DNA from: Apodemus sylvaticus
Lineage: Eukaryota; Chordata; Mammalia; Rodentia; Muridae
Length of the DNA stretch: 64,000 nucleotides
Direction: 5' to 3'
Assembly (NCBI RefSeq): GCF_947179515.1
Contig: NC_067472.1
Location: 174,011,578 to 174,075,577, forward strand
How positions within the stretch are numbered: the stretch's first letter is position 1; each line of letters starts with the position of its first letter. Shown piece by piece: positions 32,401-45,547 of the stretch. A program made the position numbers and the translations under genes. Below the pieces are notes generated by a model, which saw only the letters and a list, made by a program, of their open reading frames with translations, did no database searches and was not told where the DNA came from.

Positions 32401-32896
32401 TTAAAAATGGAAGTTGCAAGATCTTTTCTCAGGATCTCTAAAACCTGGTTCTTTGGCATTTTGGCCCTTGCCCACCCAACTCGTTACTCAACTTTGAACG
32501 TCCTGTACTGTCTATTATTGTTGCTGTTTTAAATCAGTTGTTGATGCAAAGTCCCTCAGTAGACAGTATCTTAAGCTGAGGTCAACTAGCAGGGAGCGTG
32601 AGCATAAAGATCTAAGGGCAGTCACCAACATGCTCAGGCCACAGTTGTGCTAAATTCTCTCTCTTTTCACAGACCACTTAACATGATCATGTTGTGTTAG
32701 TGACCATTAGAAGAAGCACATTCATTCTGGAGTGGCCACTGGTAAAGTTCTTTTCCATCTGGTAAGTCTGAAATTTGGTGACAATATTAAGACAGAGCTA
32801 TAGCTATTATCGTTTTTTCTGAGAAGATCCTGATACCATCTCTTCTATGTGCTTATCTCTCACTTCATTTCTGTCTCCCTCTTTCTCTGTATGTAG
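32401..32896. other. Anonymous sequence, no gene
   Basis: No recognised repeat and no frame that I can support. Confidence 0.4.
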
Positions 32897-32987
32897 TGGT
32901 GGTGGTGGTGATGGTGGTGTGTGTGTGTGTGTATGTGTGAGAGAGAGAGAAAGAGAGAGAAAGTCTGCATATGTTGATATGTGCAGC

Positions 32988-33037
<50 letters not shown>

Positions 33038-33177
33038 ATATATAATTGTGTGTGTGTGTGTGTTTTGTATGCATGTGACTGTGTGTGGTCCTATGTGAGT
33101 ATATGGAATGTTTTGGTGTGTGTGTGCATGTGTGCATGTGTGCATGCCTGTGTGTGTGTATGTGTGTGTGTGACAGA

Positions 33178-33209
<32 letters not shown>

Positions 33210-33415
33210 AATCTGTATATATGTTTACATGTGTAGTGTGTATATATATATATACATATATATGTATGTGTATATATATATATGTAGAGTGTGTGTGTGT
33301 GTTGTATGCATGTAACTGTGTGTGGTCCTGTGTGAGTATATGGCATGTTTTGGTGTATGTGTACATGTGTACATGCCTGTGTGTGTGTGTGTGTGTGTAT
33401 GTGTGTGTGTTGTAT
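32897..33415. repeat. Compound microsatellite with ~237-bp higher-order duplication
   Basis: Blocks of TGG, GT, GA and TA repeat in a fixed order. The marker 'ttgtatgcatgt(g/a)actgtgtg' occurs at 33065 and 33302, 237 bp apart, each followed by 'tggtcct(a/g)tgtgagtatatgg'. A GA block and TA block precede each marker. Roughly two higher-order units are present, with a partial third near 33410. Confidence 0.85.
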
Positions 33416-33474
33416 GTGACTGTGTTAACCCATGTGTTAACATGAAGATTACAAGTGCTCTATTGCTCTCATTT

Positions 33475-33660
33475 CCTTTTTTGAGTCAAGATTTCTCACT
33501 TAACCTGGAACTCACCAAACAGCTTGGCTAGGCAAAGCCAAGGACCATTTCTGCTTTCCAGTGCTGGAATTTCATGCTTGTGTCAATATGCCAGGCTATT
33601 GTTTTGAATGTGAGTGCTGGAGATCAGATCTCGGGTCCATGTTCTCTCTAAGCCCTCACA
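33475..33660 (-). repeat. B4/RSINE1-type SINE, minus strand
   Basis: 'tttctcacttaacctggaac' at the left and 'gagtgctggagatcagatct' near the right follow the order of a reversed B4/RSINE1. Diverged. Confidence 0.6.
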
Positions 33661-34857
33661 TCACCCCCTAATTCTTATCTGTGGTGACAAAATGATCCCA
33701 GCAGGATATTAGTTCTATTTGCTCAGTTATAGACTTTTCCTTTGAGGACCAGACTGTTCACCCTGAAGCCCGGCTGGACTGCTGACAGAGAACCACAAGA
33801 TGAGATGGCTTACCCCACTGTGATTCTTTGCATTACCAAACCAATATCTGTTACAATGTAAGTAAGGACATACCTACTTGGGTTGAGAGTTTCCAGGGCT
33901 CTATCTCTGATTGTTTGGCTTTTGCTGCACATTTCCATTCCAAGTGCCAGTAGGAGTCCAAACCACAACAGCACAGTTGCTTCATCCCTGGGATCCACCA
34001 CAGGGCCAGGCCGAGATGATTCATTTTAATTAACAACCACACCCAGCATTCTTATTTAAGACCTGAGAGCTCAGGGCTCAGGTACTGTGATGGTTTATCT
34101 GAGATTCATGGTTAATTAGTGATGAGCCTGCTGCTACCACTGTTCCTCAGACTTTGAGTAATCTTAGACATTTTGAGGAGAAGCCTGTGTCCTTCCTAGG
34201 GTATAGGTTGACAGCATGGAACAGTTTCCATCAGCCCTCTCTTGGCTTCCTGACTCCATGAGGTTCTATGCATCTGACTCGAATTCTAATTATCCCTGGC
34301 CTCTTTTGGATTGTTCAAATTAGGTAAGGCTTGACTTTGGCATCCTTGTCCTCAATCTACCATCTATAATTAGCTTAGTGGTTGTGGGAAACTAGATAGG
34401 AAGGTCCAGTGCTTCAGACCCTATGCAATCTGCAGAAATTGGTACTTTCTGGGTAGACTGGGCATTGGGACCACTCACACAGGTGCCTGTAACTAACAAT
34501 GACTTAGCACATTGTCAAGTGCAAAGCCAAACAAATGGAACTGGAAGATAGAAGCATGGAGAAAGACAAAACCTGAATCAGCTAAGAAATCACTGGAGTC
34601 ATGACCAAAGCAATGACCCCCTCAAACATTGGTGTTCGGTTTTTCCTTGGGGACCTTATCTATATTCATAGAGAAAGGTGCTGTGGAGGGGGACCAGTTC
34701 CCAGGTATCCTCACAATTTAAAGTCACAATTTAAAAAGAAAAAATGCAAACACATGTTTTCCCATGCTTAGCTCAAAATCATTTACAAGATTGAAATTGC
34801 AGACAAGAGTGCTTTGACCCTGGTCAGCTAGTATCAAAGATTTTCTTAAAAAGAAGG
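33661..34857. other. Anonymous sequence, no gene
   Basis: No recognised repeat or exon. Confidence 0.4.
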
Positions 34858-35060
34858 AAGTTGGCAAGATAGCTCTTTGGATAAAGGCACTTATTGGCAA
34901 GTCAGGTGACACAGCTAAGTCAGATCCCAGAACCCACATGGTGGAAGGCAAGAACTGACTTTCATAGGTTCTAGTACAAGGTTCTATGGCAGGCATGCTC
35001 ACCCCTTATGCACACACACACATACACACACACACACACACACATCTATTTTTTAAAGGA
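34858..35060 (+). repeat. B4/ID-type SINE with (CA)n tail
   Basis: 'ggcaagatagctctttggat' head, 'cccagaacccacatggtgg' body, (CA)n at 35018-35043 and an A-rich end. Confidence 0.65.
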
Positions 35061-35369
35061 GAAAATAAAGGAAGATTATTCTGAAAGATGTTACTATTGA
35101 CACCTATTTCTAAAAGTTCTTACTTTGTTTAGGGGCAAATATGACATGCCTCGCTTAGACAAAGTCTAGTTAGAAAATATTTGGGCCAAGTAAGAAGAGA
35201 GTAATGAGATACTAAGCTAATGGCTGCCTTCCCATTCATTTATAACTAGTTCTTACTAAATAGCTTCACTGGAAGACAATGCTACAGGTCAGAGCCCACA
35301 GCAAAACCTAAGTGCATGGCCAGAGAGGCCATCTAAAGTTCCCTCCATCCCTTTGCCATCCTTCTCCAG

Positions 35370-35600
35370 TCTGCTGGGGGTTAAACCCATAACCTTGAGA
35401 ATTCTAGACACATGCTCTACCCACCACTCAACTACATCCCTAACCCTAACTTCAAGCATTATGTCTTCAAGTCAGGATTTCTTTATTTAACCTGGACCAG
35501 ATTTGAATTCTATATAAAATCTCACACAGCCTTACCTTTTCATCCTCCTGCCTCTGCCTCCTGTGTGTTGGGATTATAGGCCTGTGCCACTACAACCTTC
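35370..35600 (-). repeat. ID-like plus B1-like SINE pair, minus strand
   Basis: 35370-35450 resembles a reversed ID/tRNA head ('cactcaactacatccctaac'). 35460-35600 resembles reversed B1 ('tgttgggattataggcctgt'). Their order argues for two adjacent insertions or a composite. Confidence 0.55.
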
Positions 35601-36364
35601 TTTCTGCCATTATCATTTACATCAAATTCATGTCTGATGCATAGGAATTCACCTTCTGAGAACCCAGACACGAATCAGATGCACATGGAAGTTTCTGAGA
35701 CTATCAGCACTGTGATAAGCAAAGCAGGGATTTCTATTAATTAGTCTTCCTTAAGGGACCCACTACCCATTTATTGATTTGGTTTTAAATAAGAAATGAT
35801 TGTGTACCAGGTGCATAAATAATTAGAAATTTAGCCTAGAGAAGAGAATATTGATTTAGTGGGACATGAGATCAGACTTTGATTTAGAGGCCCCTGGAGG
35901 GAAAGAGGTGCAAAATCGTTCTCTGAGTGAGTTAGCAGACCTGATGTAGAGGAGTAGGAAAGACATGAGAAAGGGATTATTGGCAGGTGATAATGCTATG
36001 TGCTCTCTAGAGCAGGCTGCATAGAGGCAGAGAGATGCCCACCTTGGGTATGAGCACCCATTATCTACATGACTGGCCCGTGAATATTAACTAAGCAGTC
36101 TCCCAAATGGGGATGGCTTTGTAGAGACACTCCCTATGATGGAGATTTGAAAGTGGAGTTTCAAGATTTTGAAAAACACTTTAAATGCTTATTATTAGAA
36201 ATAACACCAACATTCTGATTTGAGTGTGAAATAACACCAGGGGGTAGGGGGTGGGGGACATATGTCTGAACACTTGGTTGCCAGCAGGTGGAAGTCTTTT
36301 GGTAAGGTTGTAGATATTTTAGTATCAAACACCTGGCTGGTGGATGAGGGTTACTGACATTGAC
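35601..36364. other. Anonymous sequence, no gene
   Basis: No recognised repeat or exon. Confidence 0.4.
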
Positions 36365-36600
36365 CCTTCAGGGTTATAGTCCAATCTGACTGGCATCTGT
36401 TAATTCTTCCCAGTCTGGCTGCCACTGAAGGAGCTCTCCCTAGTGTGGCCTCTGCTCAGGAGCAGATCTGCCACATCTCCTACTATGACAGTGATGGTAT
36501 CCTCTCTGAAGTCAGAAATAAATCTTTCCTCCCTTTAACATGCTTCAGGTATCTTGTCACAACAACAAGAAAATCACCAATGTAACAAGCAAGCTATAAA
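36365..36600 (+). repeat. Rodent interspersed repeat, family B, old copy
   Basis: Its 3' part ('gaagtcagaaataaatcttt', 'cttgtcacaacaacaagaaa') parallels the end of family-B copies at 42590-42920. Very diverged. Confidence 0.4.
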
Positions 36601-36809
36601 ATACTGCAACTGCTTTTTAAATGTAAGGGGGGATATTTGGCTTAAAAATTGACAAAGAAGAGACCACTAGGCATGAACTATACACCCAGGACTTGGGTGA
36701 AGTGGTCACCATTCTGATTTTGTTCCTGGGCCATTGGTCTTCCATCTTTGACATTGGTCTTGTTTTCCCAGCAAGGCAAGCTGGCAGACCACTTTCCAGT
36801 TTTCAGTTA

Positions 36810-36814
36810 AGAGA

Positions 36815-36882
<68 letters not shown>
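36810..36882. repeat. (GA)n microsatellite
   Basis: About 73 bp of GA with one GACA interruption. Confidence 0.95.
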
Positions 36883-36885
<3 letters not shown>

Positions 36886-38592
36886 TGCATCTTTGAACCT
36901 TTATATTCAAGCAAAGAGTATTTTGGGGGGAGTTCAAAGTCCTGGCAATAAAAAGTCTCTGCCCATCTGATACTAGCAGCAAGTTATATCGAAGCAGCCT
37001 TATGGATGCACCTTGTGATGATGTCTCTGACGCCCTGTTGAGAGATGGTAGAGTCAGTGAGGAGACAAAGCATATGATTCCCAGTATCAAAACGTCCATA
37101 GCCTTGCACTGTATACTCATCCAGGGAATGGGTTTAGTGAATTCCAGCTAGAAGGTCTGGCCTGCCAATCATCCTCTGAAAAAGATACCTGAGGGGTGGG
37201 AGGGACAGCTACTGCCCTATATACTAGAGAATACTCCTCCTGTATAAGTCCATCCATCTCAGTGTCCTGGGTGGGTAGAAGCTGTACTCACTCATGGACA
37301 TATTATCATGACACAGCAACAGGACCCACTAGTTTCTTAGGTCTAGATTATAGGGGAGAGATTTCCAAGTGGTATTTAATTTCACAGGAAATAGATGGAT
37401 GCTGTGAAGCCCCTTATGGGGTAGTGTTCCGCTGGTCATGCACAGCAGGGGATATCATTTGGCTATGGAGAGCTAGCATGTTCCCAAGATGCCAATCACC
37501 AAGTCTTTTTTTTTTTTTTTAATAGTCATGGGACAGGAGTGGAAAGGAATGAACAACGGAGGTTTCTTTAGAATAACATCTCTGCTTGCAGGAAACCTAC
37601 AGCAAAAGAATGCAAGGTCTGGGCTGAGAGCCAACTCTGAGCTGAGAAAAAAACATTTTGGGTGTTCCAGCTTCCTTGGAAAGCAAGTGTTCAGGATGCT
37701 TCATAAGTTGAACTTTGGCATCTGCATCCCACCCAACAGAGCTGCAAAGGAGCAAGGAAAACCACACAGAATATATGGCAATGCTTGGCCAATCAGCACA
37801 CACAAGTTCTGGGGCTGGGTCCAACTATCTCTGTTACACCCAACGCTCAGTGTCATGTGTGGGTGACAAATGGAGGGGCCAAGGCCTTTACCTGATGTGT
37901 GTGTAGGTGGGTGGAGTGAGGCTAAGTTATAATGTTCTGCCATATAAGAGCAACAATAAGCTTCCAAATGTTCTATGTGAAATCCATATATGATGGGAAA
38001 TTACCAAGTGGCCATTCAAAAATGTGAGACTCAGAAACAGAATGAAGGACAGGGTAACTAGTTGTGTTGAGCACAGAACACTAGAACTGGAGCTTGTAAC
38101 TCTAGTTTCACTCCTACTGTATAGATCAGAAGACACAGCTTAGAGATTTGGTTGTCACAGCACTCAACACTAAGGATGGGCAATGTGACTATGTTTTCCT
38201 CCAATCCCCCAATCTGGATATTAAACCCAGGTCAGTGTAGCTGCATTATCTAACCCTTTAAACTATAACTCTGCATCTTTGCAGAGTTTAGCAGTTGTTC
38301 TTTTCCTAGCATGGTCAAGGCTCTGTGCTCAAGGTCCAGCACCACAAAGAAACAAACTACAGTTTTCACGGACATTAACAAGAGCCAGTAGTGGTGGATG
38401 ACTTCAAGATGCACACATGAACGCATAGTGATTTTGATAGCATGTACAAGAGTAGTGTAAGCTCATGCCAGTAAAAAAAAATATAACATCCCAGCATGTA
38501 GTAGGTAGATAGACACCTAACCCCATCCTTAGCTGACGAGCTATTGGCATTTAACAGCTTCTAGGAGAGGTAACATCAGTTTTATTAAGGTG
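36883..38592. other. Anonymous sequence, no gene
   Basis: A T tract near 37505-37520 precedes several overlapping short frames, none with protein-like features. No exon that I can support. Confidence 0.4.
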
Positions 38593-38608
38593 AAAGAGAG
38601 AGAGAGAA

Positions 38609-38641
<33 letters not shown>

Positions 38642-38707
38642 CAGAGACAGAGATGCAGAGACAGACAGAGATAGAGAGACACAGACAGAGAAAGACAAAG
38701 AGACAGA
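38593..38707. repeat. (GA)n/(GACA)n purine-rich repeat
   Basis: About 115 bp of GAGA, GACAGA and GATAGA units. The open frames over it are artefacts. Confidence 0.9.
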
Positions 38708-38919
38708 AAAATAGTTGGGTCATAGCAGAGTGGGTGGATCTGGAATAAAATGGGTGAGGGACTCACTATGATCAAAATGCATCATATGAAATTCTCATCA
38801 AATTAATAAAAAATATGATTTTAAAAGAATCCCAAGTCACCATGTTTTGAACAATGGTTAAAAATAGAACCCACAGACTTTCTTCCTCTCTAGATGAGTA
38901 AGATTGTGAAGTGCTTTTG

Positions 38920-39095
38920 AGGACGGGTGAGATGGATCATTGGGTGCAGGTGCCAGCGTGGTGAAGCTAGACCCCATGAATTCAATTTCCAGGATTAATG
39001 TGGTAGAAGGAAAACCCAAACTCCTAAAAGTTGCCATTTGACCTTCAGCACATATACATATGCACATAGATATAAGCAACAACAAATTTAAAAAT
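38920..39095 (+). repeat. Diverged B4-type SINE
   Basis: Head 'gggtgagatggatcattggg', middle 'ctcctaaaagttgccatttg', and end 'acatatacatatgcacatag'. A B4-like order. Confidence 0.55.
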
Positions 39096-39493
39096 TTAAC
39101 TGTCACTGAGACTCATGGACCCCAAGTTCAGAGACACTTCCCATATGGCTCCAGCAGCATCTTTCAGTGGAGGTCTGTGCTGTTCTGGGCATAGCCTTTG
39201 TCCTTTTATGACCGTGTAAAGTTTGTGATCAAGGTTAGATGGATTAAAGGGACTTTCTAGTTCACTAACTAACTGTGGTCTGAGATGTTATTTGAATAGA
39301 ACCTTGAACAGAGGAAGTCCATCGCTCTTTGGACTATACAGGTTTATCTGGTCTTCAGTCTGGGAGCAGAAGCCCCTGCCATGGACTCCTAGAAAGGCTT
39401 GGATTCTGCACAATCTGATCTGATTTTTCTCGAACAGGAGATGCCTTCTGCTGGTGAGGGATTCCTAAAGGCAAGTTTGAGGAGTGGAGACTC
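39096..39493. other. Anonymous sequence, no gene
   Basis: No recognised repeat or exon. Confidence 0.4.
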
Positions 39494-39800
39494 TTGTACT
39501 AGTTACTCCTCTGCTACTACGATAAAATACCAAGACCAAAAGAAACTTATATTGGCTCGTGGCTCCAGAGGGAGGAGCCCATCAAGACAAGGAAAACATG
39601 TATTGGTGGCAGAAACAAGAAGCAGACAGATCATGTTTTCATTCACATTCAGGAAACAAAGCAGGAAGTGGGGTGAGGCTGTAAAGTGTCAACTCCTATC
39701 CCCGGTGACATACTTCTGCCAGTGAAGCTTGACCTAAAGGCTCTATAACCTCCTCAAACAGTATAAACAACATGGGAGCAAGTTCAAATACATGAACATA
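39494..39800 (-). repeat. Rodent interspersed repeat, family B, minus strand
   Basis: Starts 'ctgctactacgataaaatac', the reversed end of the family-B element, and includes 'ggcagaaacaagaagcagac'. Diverged. Confidence 0.5.
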
Positions 39801-40224
39801 TTTCATTCTAACAACCACAAGTCTCTTTGACAGCCACTCTTCCAGAGACTTTGAGTCTGCATATTCTTCAGGGTCCCAGCCTTCCCTCCACTCCAGGGTC
39901 CCAGCCTTCTTACAGAGACACATGAGCAGTGCTGCTTTCGATAACCACTATAGTTTGCCTGTGAGACGCTCCCACAGACTCATGTGCTTGACCACTCAGT
40001 CCTCAGGCCATGCAGAAAGGACTCCATGTGCTCTTGGTGAGTCTGAGCACCAGAAGAGTTCCTAGGTTCTGGTTTCACAGGCATAATCATGGGGGGAAGT
40101 AGTTTTCTCTGCCTTTATCCCCACTGAGAGACCATAGCTTGACAAATGCAAATGGTGGCACTTGCTGTTAGCTAGCAGCCATTTTGGCTTCAGGTGATGA
40201 AGTGCTGCAGGCCTGTGCTACTTA

Positions 40225-40555
40225 CCTTTCTTCTTGCTGTCACAAAATACCTGACAGAAACAAATCAAAAGAAGAAATGTTTATATTCTGGCTTTTGTTT
40301 TCAGGAGATATCAGTCCATCATGGCAGTGGGAGCAGGCCAGTCCATGGTGGCAGGGGTGTGTGACAGAGGCTTCTCACATCTTGATGGATTGCAAAGCAG
40401 GGAGAGCTTGCACTGAAACCAGAGGTGCTCCCAGTGGCCTACCTTCCCTAGCCTGGCTTCCTGCCTCTGAAGTTTCCATAGCCTCCACAGTCTGGGAACT
40501 AAGCATTCAAACACATGAACTTATTGGTGTCCTTTGACATGCAAACCATCACAGA
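40225..40555 (-). repeat. Rodent interspersed repeat, family B, minus strand
   Basis: 'tgctgtcacaaaatacctga' start and 'tccatcatggcagtgggagc' middle follow the reversed family-B order. Diverged. Confidence 0.5.
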
Positions 40556-41915
40556 GCCACTCTCCACCTTCCCTCCTTCCCTTGCCATCCTCAGCTTGTC
40601 TGACCTGAGGCTAAGTCAGTAGTGGCCATCAGGTAGATCTGCTGGTGGTCGTCTGGAAAAGGTCTACCACCCATGACTGCTCATTCTTCTCTCAAGTTCA
40701 TTTTGAACAGACAGTATCCTGCCCTGATAGATAATCCACCCTGGTTTATGATCATATCTCTGCCATCAGCCTGGCCCCTCCTGGCATGCGTTCTGTAAAT
40801 CACCAGCCTTTTCTGCTGTGAGCTTCTGTCATCCTCACATCCCTGAGCTGAGGTCATTAAAGGCCGTGGCTGCCGGTACTATTTATTTTCAAGCTTTGTT
40901 TTCACTTCTGCCTTCCCAGGATTTGTCTCTCCTAGGCAAGTCTCCTTTCAATTATTTCAGCAGGTCAGCCCCTCAGTGACAATGATCCCCACCATTAATT
41001 TTGCTCTAGACGATGTGACAGTCTATGGTAGCCTCATCTGCCCATCCCAGGTCCCAGGATGCTTGAAGATTTAAAGCTCTTTCCTTCCCACTCAGCACTT
41101 GAAAAGCAAGATGATGGCAGTGGCTATGGTGGGTAGCCTGGACTTAGAGGGTGTGGGAGTATGTAGAGCTTATATATTTTCAGGGATTGGAGTCTGGTGT
41201 CCTTTGATACATTCATTAATTCATTCTAAACTCCCATCTTCTTCTTCCCAGATGAGGTAGGGCACCTCATAGTCATTCCACATAACTGGATGTAGGAATA
41301 GATGCATGATTATAATGTCTTTAAAGGAATCAGTAAGACAAAATAGAAGCTTAAGCTACTTACCTTGTTCAAAAGGTCCATCTTTCTCTGTCCCATGCTG
41401 ATGTGCCTGTTTGCTCTCCCTGTATGGACCCCTTCCGCAGCATTTTAGGTCTATAGCACAGAACTTACAAATCATTACAGTCTGAGCTTTTGTTATGTGA
41501 AGCGGGCAGAATGCTGCTTAGATAGCACTCTCCATAATCACCAGTCAGCTTATGCCCCCTTAGACTTCTATAATTGGTCTTCTGGGATCTGGTACATTCA
41601 CTATCTATATGCACATTTTTCAGGGTGTATTTGGTAAAAATGACATCCAAAGAGACATCCTCCTACAACTGGAAGGGATTGTGTCAACAAATGAGCAGAA
41701 CGGTGCAAGTATGTGCTCTCTTAGACAGGCACAGTGACCACTGGTGTTTTAAAGGGTCTAAGACATCAAAGAATAAAGAAACATATCCACTTGCTCACTT
41801 CAACAAGGAACTCCTTTTCATGAATGTACCTTTGCTATCCCGTGCATTTGTTTTTCTTTGAAGATACCCTGGTGAGATCACCTCATTGACATGCCATTGT
41901 CTTCTCAGGGTATGT
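40556..41915. other. Anonymous sequence, no gene
   Basis: Moderate GC and no recognised repeat. Short frames lack features. Confidence 0.4.
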
Positions 41916-42235
41916 TTTAGTTAGTGTTCTTCTATTGGTGTGAAGAGACACCCTGGCCATGGTAACTCTTATAAAAGACAGCATTTACTTTGGGGCTGGT
42001 TTACAGCAGGCAGACATGATACTGGACAAGTTGCTGAGAGTTCTACAACCTGATCTGCAAGCATCAGGGGGGGCTCTGGTCTTGGAATGGGCCTTTTAAA
42101 ACCTCATGACCCACTCCCCACTGACACACTTCCTCCAACCGGGCCACACCTCATCCTTTCAAGTAGAGCCACTCCCTGGTCATCTAATATTCAAATCTAT
42201 GAGCCTACGGAACTCATTCCTATTGACACCACCAA
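41916..42235 (-). repeat. Rodent interspersed repeat, family A, minus strand
   Basis: 'gttttagttagtgttcttct' and 'gacacacttcctccaaccgg' are the reverse of the copy at 25034-25354. The two copies share order along their length. Confidence 0.65.
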
Positions 42236-42589
42236 AGGGTGGGAGTTCTGAAAGGGCTGTGGCTCAGAATCTCACTCCTGGTATCCAACAGGGCTTAGCC
42301 AAATTCCTTAGGTCGTTCAAACATCCCTAAAAAGCTGTCTTCCAAGGTTCTCCAGCAAGTCTGGAAACAGGAATTCCCAGCTCACAGCAGGACTCTCCCT
42401 AACTAATCCCAGGAGCTCCTGGCTCCTGGTAATACTTTCTTTCATATTTCCATGGGCTACAATGGTGACCCTCTTATATTAAACTAGTTCCTGGAAGATG
42501 TGTGGAATTTTTGAAAAATTCCTGCTTGACTTGACAGGAGATAGGCTAATTAGTTTTTATTTTTAAGTTGATACCACTGGAACAAAGGA

Positions 42590-42920
42590 ACATCAATTGA
42601 GAAATTTCCTAGACTAGATTGGCCTGTGATCATGACTATAAGGAACTGTCTTGGCTACTATCCCTTAATGGTTGATAAGGGAGAACCCACTGCAGGGAGC
42701 ACCATCCCTAAGCAGGGAGTCTGGACTGTTACAGAGAACAGCTGAAGTTGGGCTCTGGGGAAAGCATTCCTGTTTCCATTTCTGCCTCCAAACTCCTACC
42801 ATGAGTTCCTCCCCTGAATTATCTTCATTATGGACTTCGAGATGAAATAAACCCTCTATTCCCCAAGTTGCTTTTTGTCACAGGTGTTTATCACAGCAGT
42901 GGAAAGCAAGCTAGAGTTGC
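42590..42920 (+). repeat. Rodent interspersed repeat, family B, old copy
   Basis: 'gggagaacccactgcaggga' and 'gagatgaaataaaccctcta' match the order of the copy at 45548-45900. Diverged. Confidence 0.5.
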
Positions 42921-44653
42921 ACAGGCAACTATAGGAGGCAGGGATGCTTGGCCAGGGTCAGAGAGGAACTTGGAGGAGGGAGATGACCTTGCAGGTCATG
43001 TCAGAGACTCTAGCCTGTGTACATAGAGAAAGCACTGAAGTATTTGAAACAAAAGATTGAAATCACTTTATAAATCTGAATTGGAACCAAAAAGACCTGA
43101 GCAAGTGGTCAAAGAATTAAAAGTCAGCAAATCACTTTGGAGACTGTGGTGCAAAGCTGGGAGCTGAAGGACAGTAGAGGGAGAGGTGTGTACACTCACA
43201 GGAAGTTGGAATCTTTTTGATTGCTTTAAATGTACCAATACAGATAAGACTTGATGCTTACTTGGTATGGAGCGTGGAGAGTCTCAGGTGGCTGCCAGGT
43301 GACTGGAACTTTCCATATGAAAGCCCTGTAATTGGAAATTAGTCCAACAGCTTCTTTGGGTCACTAACTGTGCTAAGAACAGGCATCAAGGTGGTCTAGA
43401 TTCTGCCAGTTTGCTTTGCTCATGTCCCTTCTTCATGCTTATTTAAAGCTGTTTCTGCTAGGTCTGGGGGAAAGCCTCATCAATGCGGCCCAGGCCTGCA
43501 TTGAATAAGTTTATTTGAATTCCACAAATCTCCTGTTTTCACAGCAGGAAAGGAAAGTGTCTTTGTGTGTTTATGCACAGTGGCTTCACTCAATTGAAAT
43601 GACCATTGTTTCATTAATGTTTCATTGCTATCTATTAATGCAGGTTTCCTCAGGACCTATGTGGCTCCAGCTAAAGTTGAGCAAGGCATTCTTTAGGGAT
43701 CTTGTCTAATATGGATCCTAAAGGGGATCCAATAGGGATCCTAAGACTGTGCTATCCAGCAATGAACCCACCTTTTCCTAGACACTAGTTCTTATCAAAC
43801 AGACACACTTGTTTTGGATGCCCTGGTGATCCTGAAGTCTTATCCTTTCTTCATACAATGCCAGTTTGTATGAGTGCACAGCAGAGGTTTGATTCACATA
43901 CCTATGCACCTTCTCCACGGAGGCGTGCTTGACTCCCTGGGAAGCAGCAGGCAGCATCTTCGGAGCCCATTACTCTGTGCACTCAAGGTTCTGGTTGCAA
44001 TGATTGACAGCTGGACCTCAGAATCAAGCACTTTTTCTATTCCAGCAGCATCACTTGCTCCCTGCTGGGACTGAGACCTCTGTTTCTTTATTGATAATAA
44101 TATGGATGCCAGAGGTTTTTCTCAGGGGCCTGTCATGGGTGGTAAATGACTTGACACATGAAAACACCCACGTATATGTGACTCATAGTAAGGATGCACT
44201 TCTCATTCTCTATTGCAATTTTTCTTTTTACTAACACTAACATTATGTCAGACTAATAGAGTAATTTTTGCTTCTATCTCTCCTACAATTCTCTGAGAAT
44301 CGGATTATGGTGGCTTTTTGTGTTCACTTCCAAAATGCACTTAGCACATAGTTGTTATCAGTCTCTGCTGATTGTTGAGTAACCTTTTGTAATCCATACT
44401 GGAAAACCCCCAAGGAAAGTATCATGGCTCAATCTTTGTGATTTATTCCATTCTCTGGCCCTTGCCTATGGAGTCACCACGGAGTGTGACACTATCTATA
44501 GTGTCATATAGATAGATGGCTTCTACTAAGTGAAGCTCACAATGGACATGTCTTTTCTTCTCCTGTCATTATATTGTCCTAGAGGGATTGTGGTTCCCAC
44601 ACTCAGCACCCCAAAAGCTTCTTTGAAGAGAAAGATGTATTTATTTCTTCATT

Positions 44654-44655
<2 letters not shown>
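42921..44655. other. Anonymous sequence, no gene
   Basis: No recognised repeat. Two overlapping frames near 43874-44234 have no protein-like signature. Confidence 0.4.
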
Positions 44656-44715
<60 letters not shown>

Positions 44716-44716
44716 T
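44656..44716. repeat. (CT)n-(GT)n microsatellite
   Basis: About 24 bp of CT, then about 36 bp of GT. Confidence 0.95.
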
Positions 44717-44734
44717 GTGCGTGTGCACATGTGT

Positions 44735-44880
44735 GTTGCCCACTACGACAGGAGGATAGAAGGCAAGGGGTGTTCTGGGACTGAAGTCACAGATAGTTAT
44801 GAGCTGTCTGATATAGATGCTAAGGACTAGCCCCAGATCCTCTGAAAGGGCAGTGCATTCTGTTACTCTATCCCTAAATA
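44735..44880 (-). repeat. B3-type SINE, minus strand
   Basis: 'cacagatagttatgagctgt' and 'cagatcctctgaaagggcag' match the reversed B3/B2 body and head. The adjacent (GT)n fits an expanded SINE tail. Confidence 0.6.
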
Positions 44881-45184
44881 GCTTTTTTTCCACAATTTTG
44901 GGAAGTGAGATTTCCAAACACATTTCCCAAGAGTCTGTGTCCCTATTAGGCCTTTTTGTCCAAGCAGCACTAAGGAGACAGACCTATTTATAAAATGTAG
45001 CAGCAGTCAAGAGCCCCATTCATAGCTGAATGAATATCTTACATGATACTCTTCGATCTATCTGCTCACATGGTTGCATTTTTAAATAAAACAAAACACT
45101 CTTTTATGTTTATCCACATGCTTATCTTCCTTCTTTGCAGATCTCAGGTTCCATCTGGTTTTACTTCTTTTCAGTATTTATTGT

Positions 45185-45530
45185 CTAGTAGTGGCATTTT
45201 GTCCCTTCACCAATTTAGAGATATCTTTATTTCGTGACTGTTTTTGAGGGATATTTTCACCAGGTATAGACCTCAGCATAGACGTTTCCTTTCATTATCT
45301 TTAGAGTATTGATTCAGTCATCCTGTGCTCTCTATTATCTCAGATGAGAAGTTTGGTTTAAAGATTTTTCTCTTCGGTTTTCAAAAGTTTCAGCATGATG
45401 TGTCCAAATGTGGTTCTCTCTTTGCCATTACTGTTCTTCAGAGTTCCTGAGTTTATGGGTTTGGGGAATTGTTATTGTTTTTCCAGCAAATTTAGAAAAG
45501 CAGCTATGATTCTTAAAATCTAGCCTTTCA
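45185..45530 (-). repeat. Ancient L1M-type fragment, minus strand
   Basis: 'tcagatgagaagtttggttt', 'agatttttctcttcggtttt' and 'cagcatgatgtgtccaaatg' follow the wording of ancient mammalian L1 (L1M) sequence on the opposite strand, from memory. Heavily decayed. Confidence 0.45.
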
Positions 45531-45547
45531 TTGACCCTAAATCACTT

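Noticed and set aside
32897..33415. Regularly spaced repeats that could be mistaken for a CRISPR array
   Set aside because: The units are dinucleotide blocks in a higher-order duplication. There are no unique spacers, and the window is from a mammalian genome.
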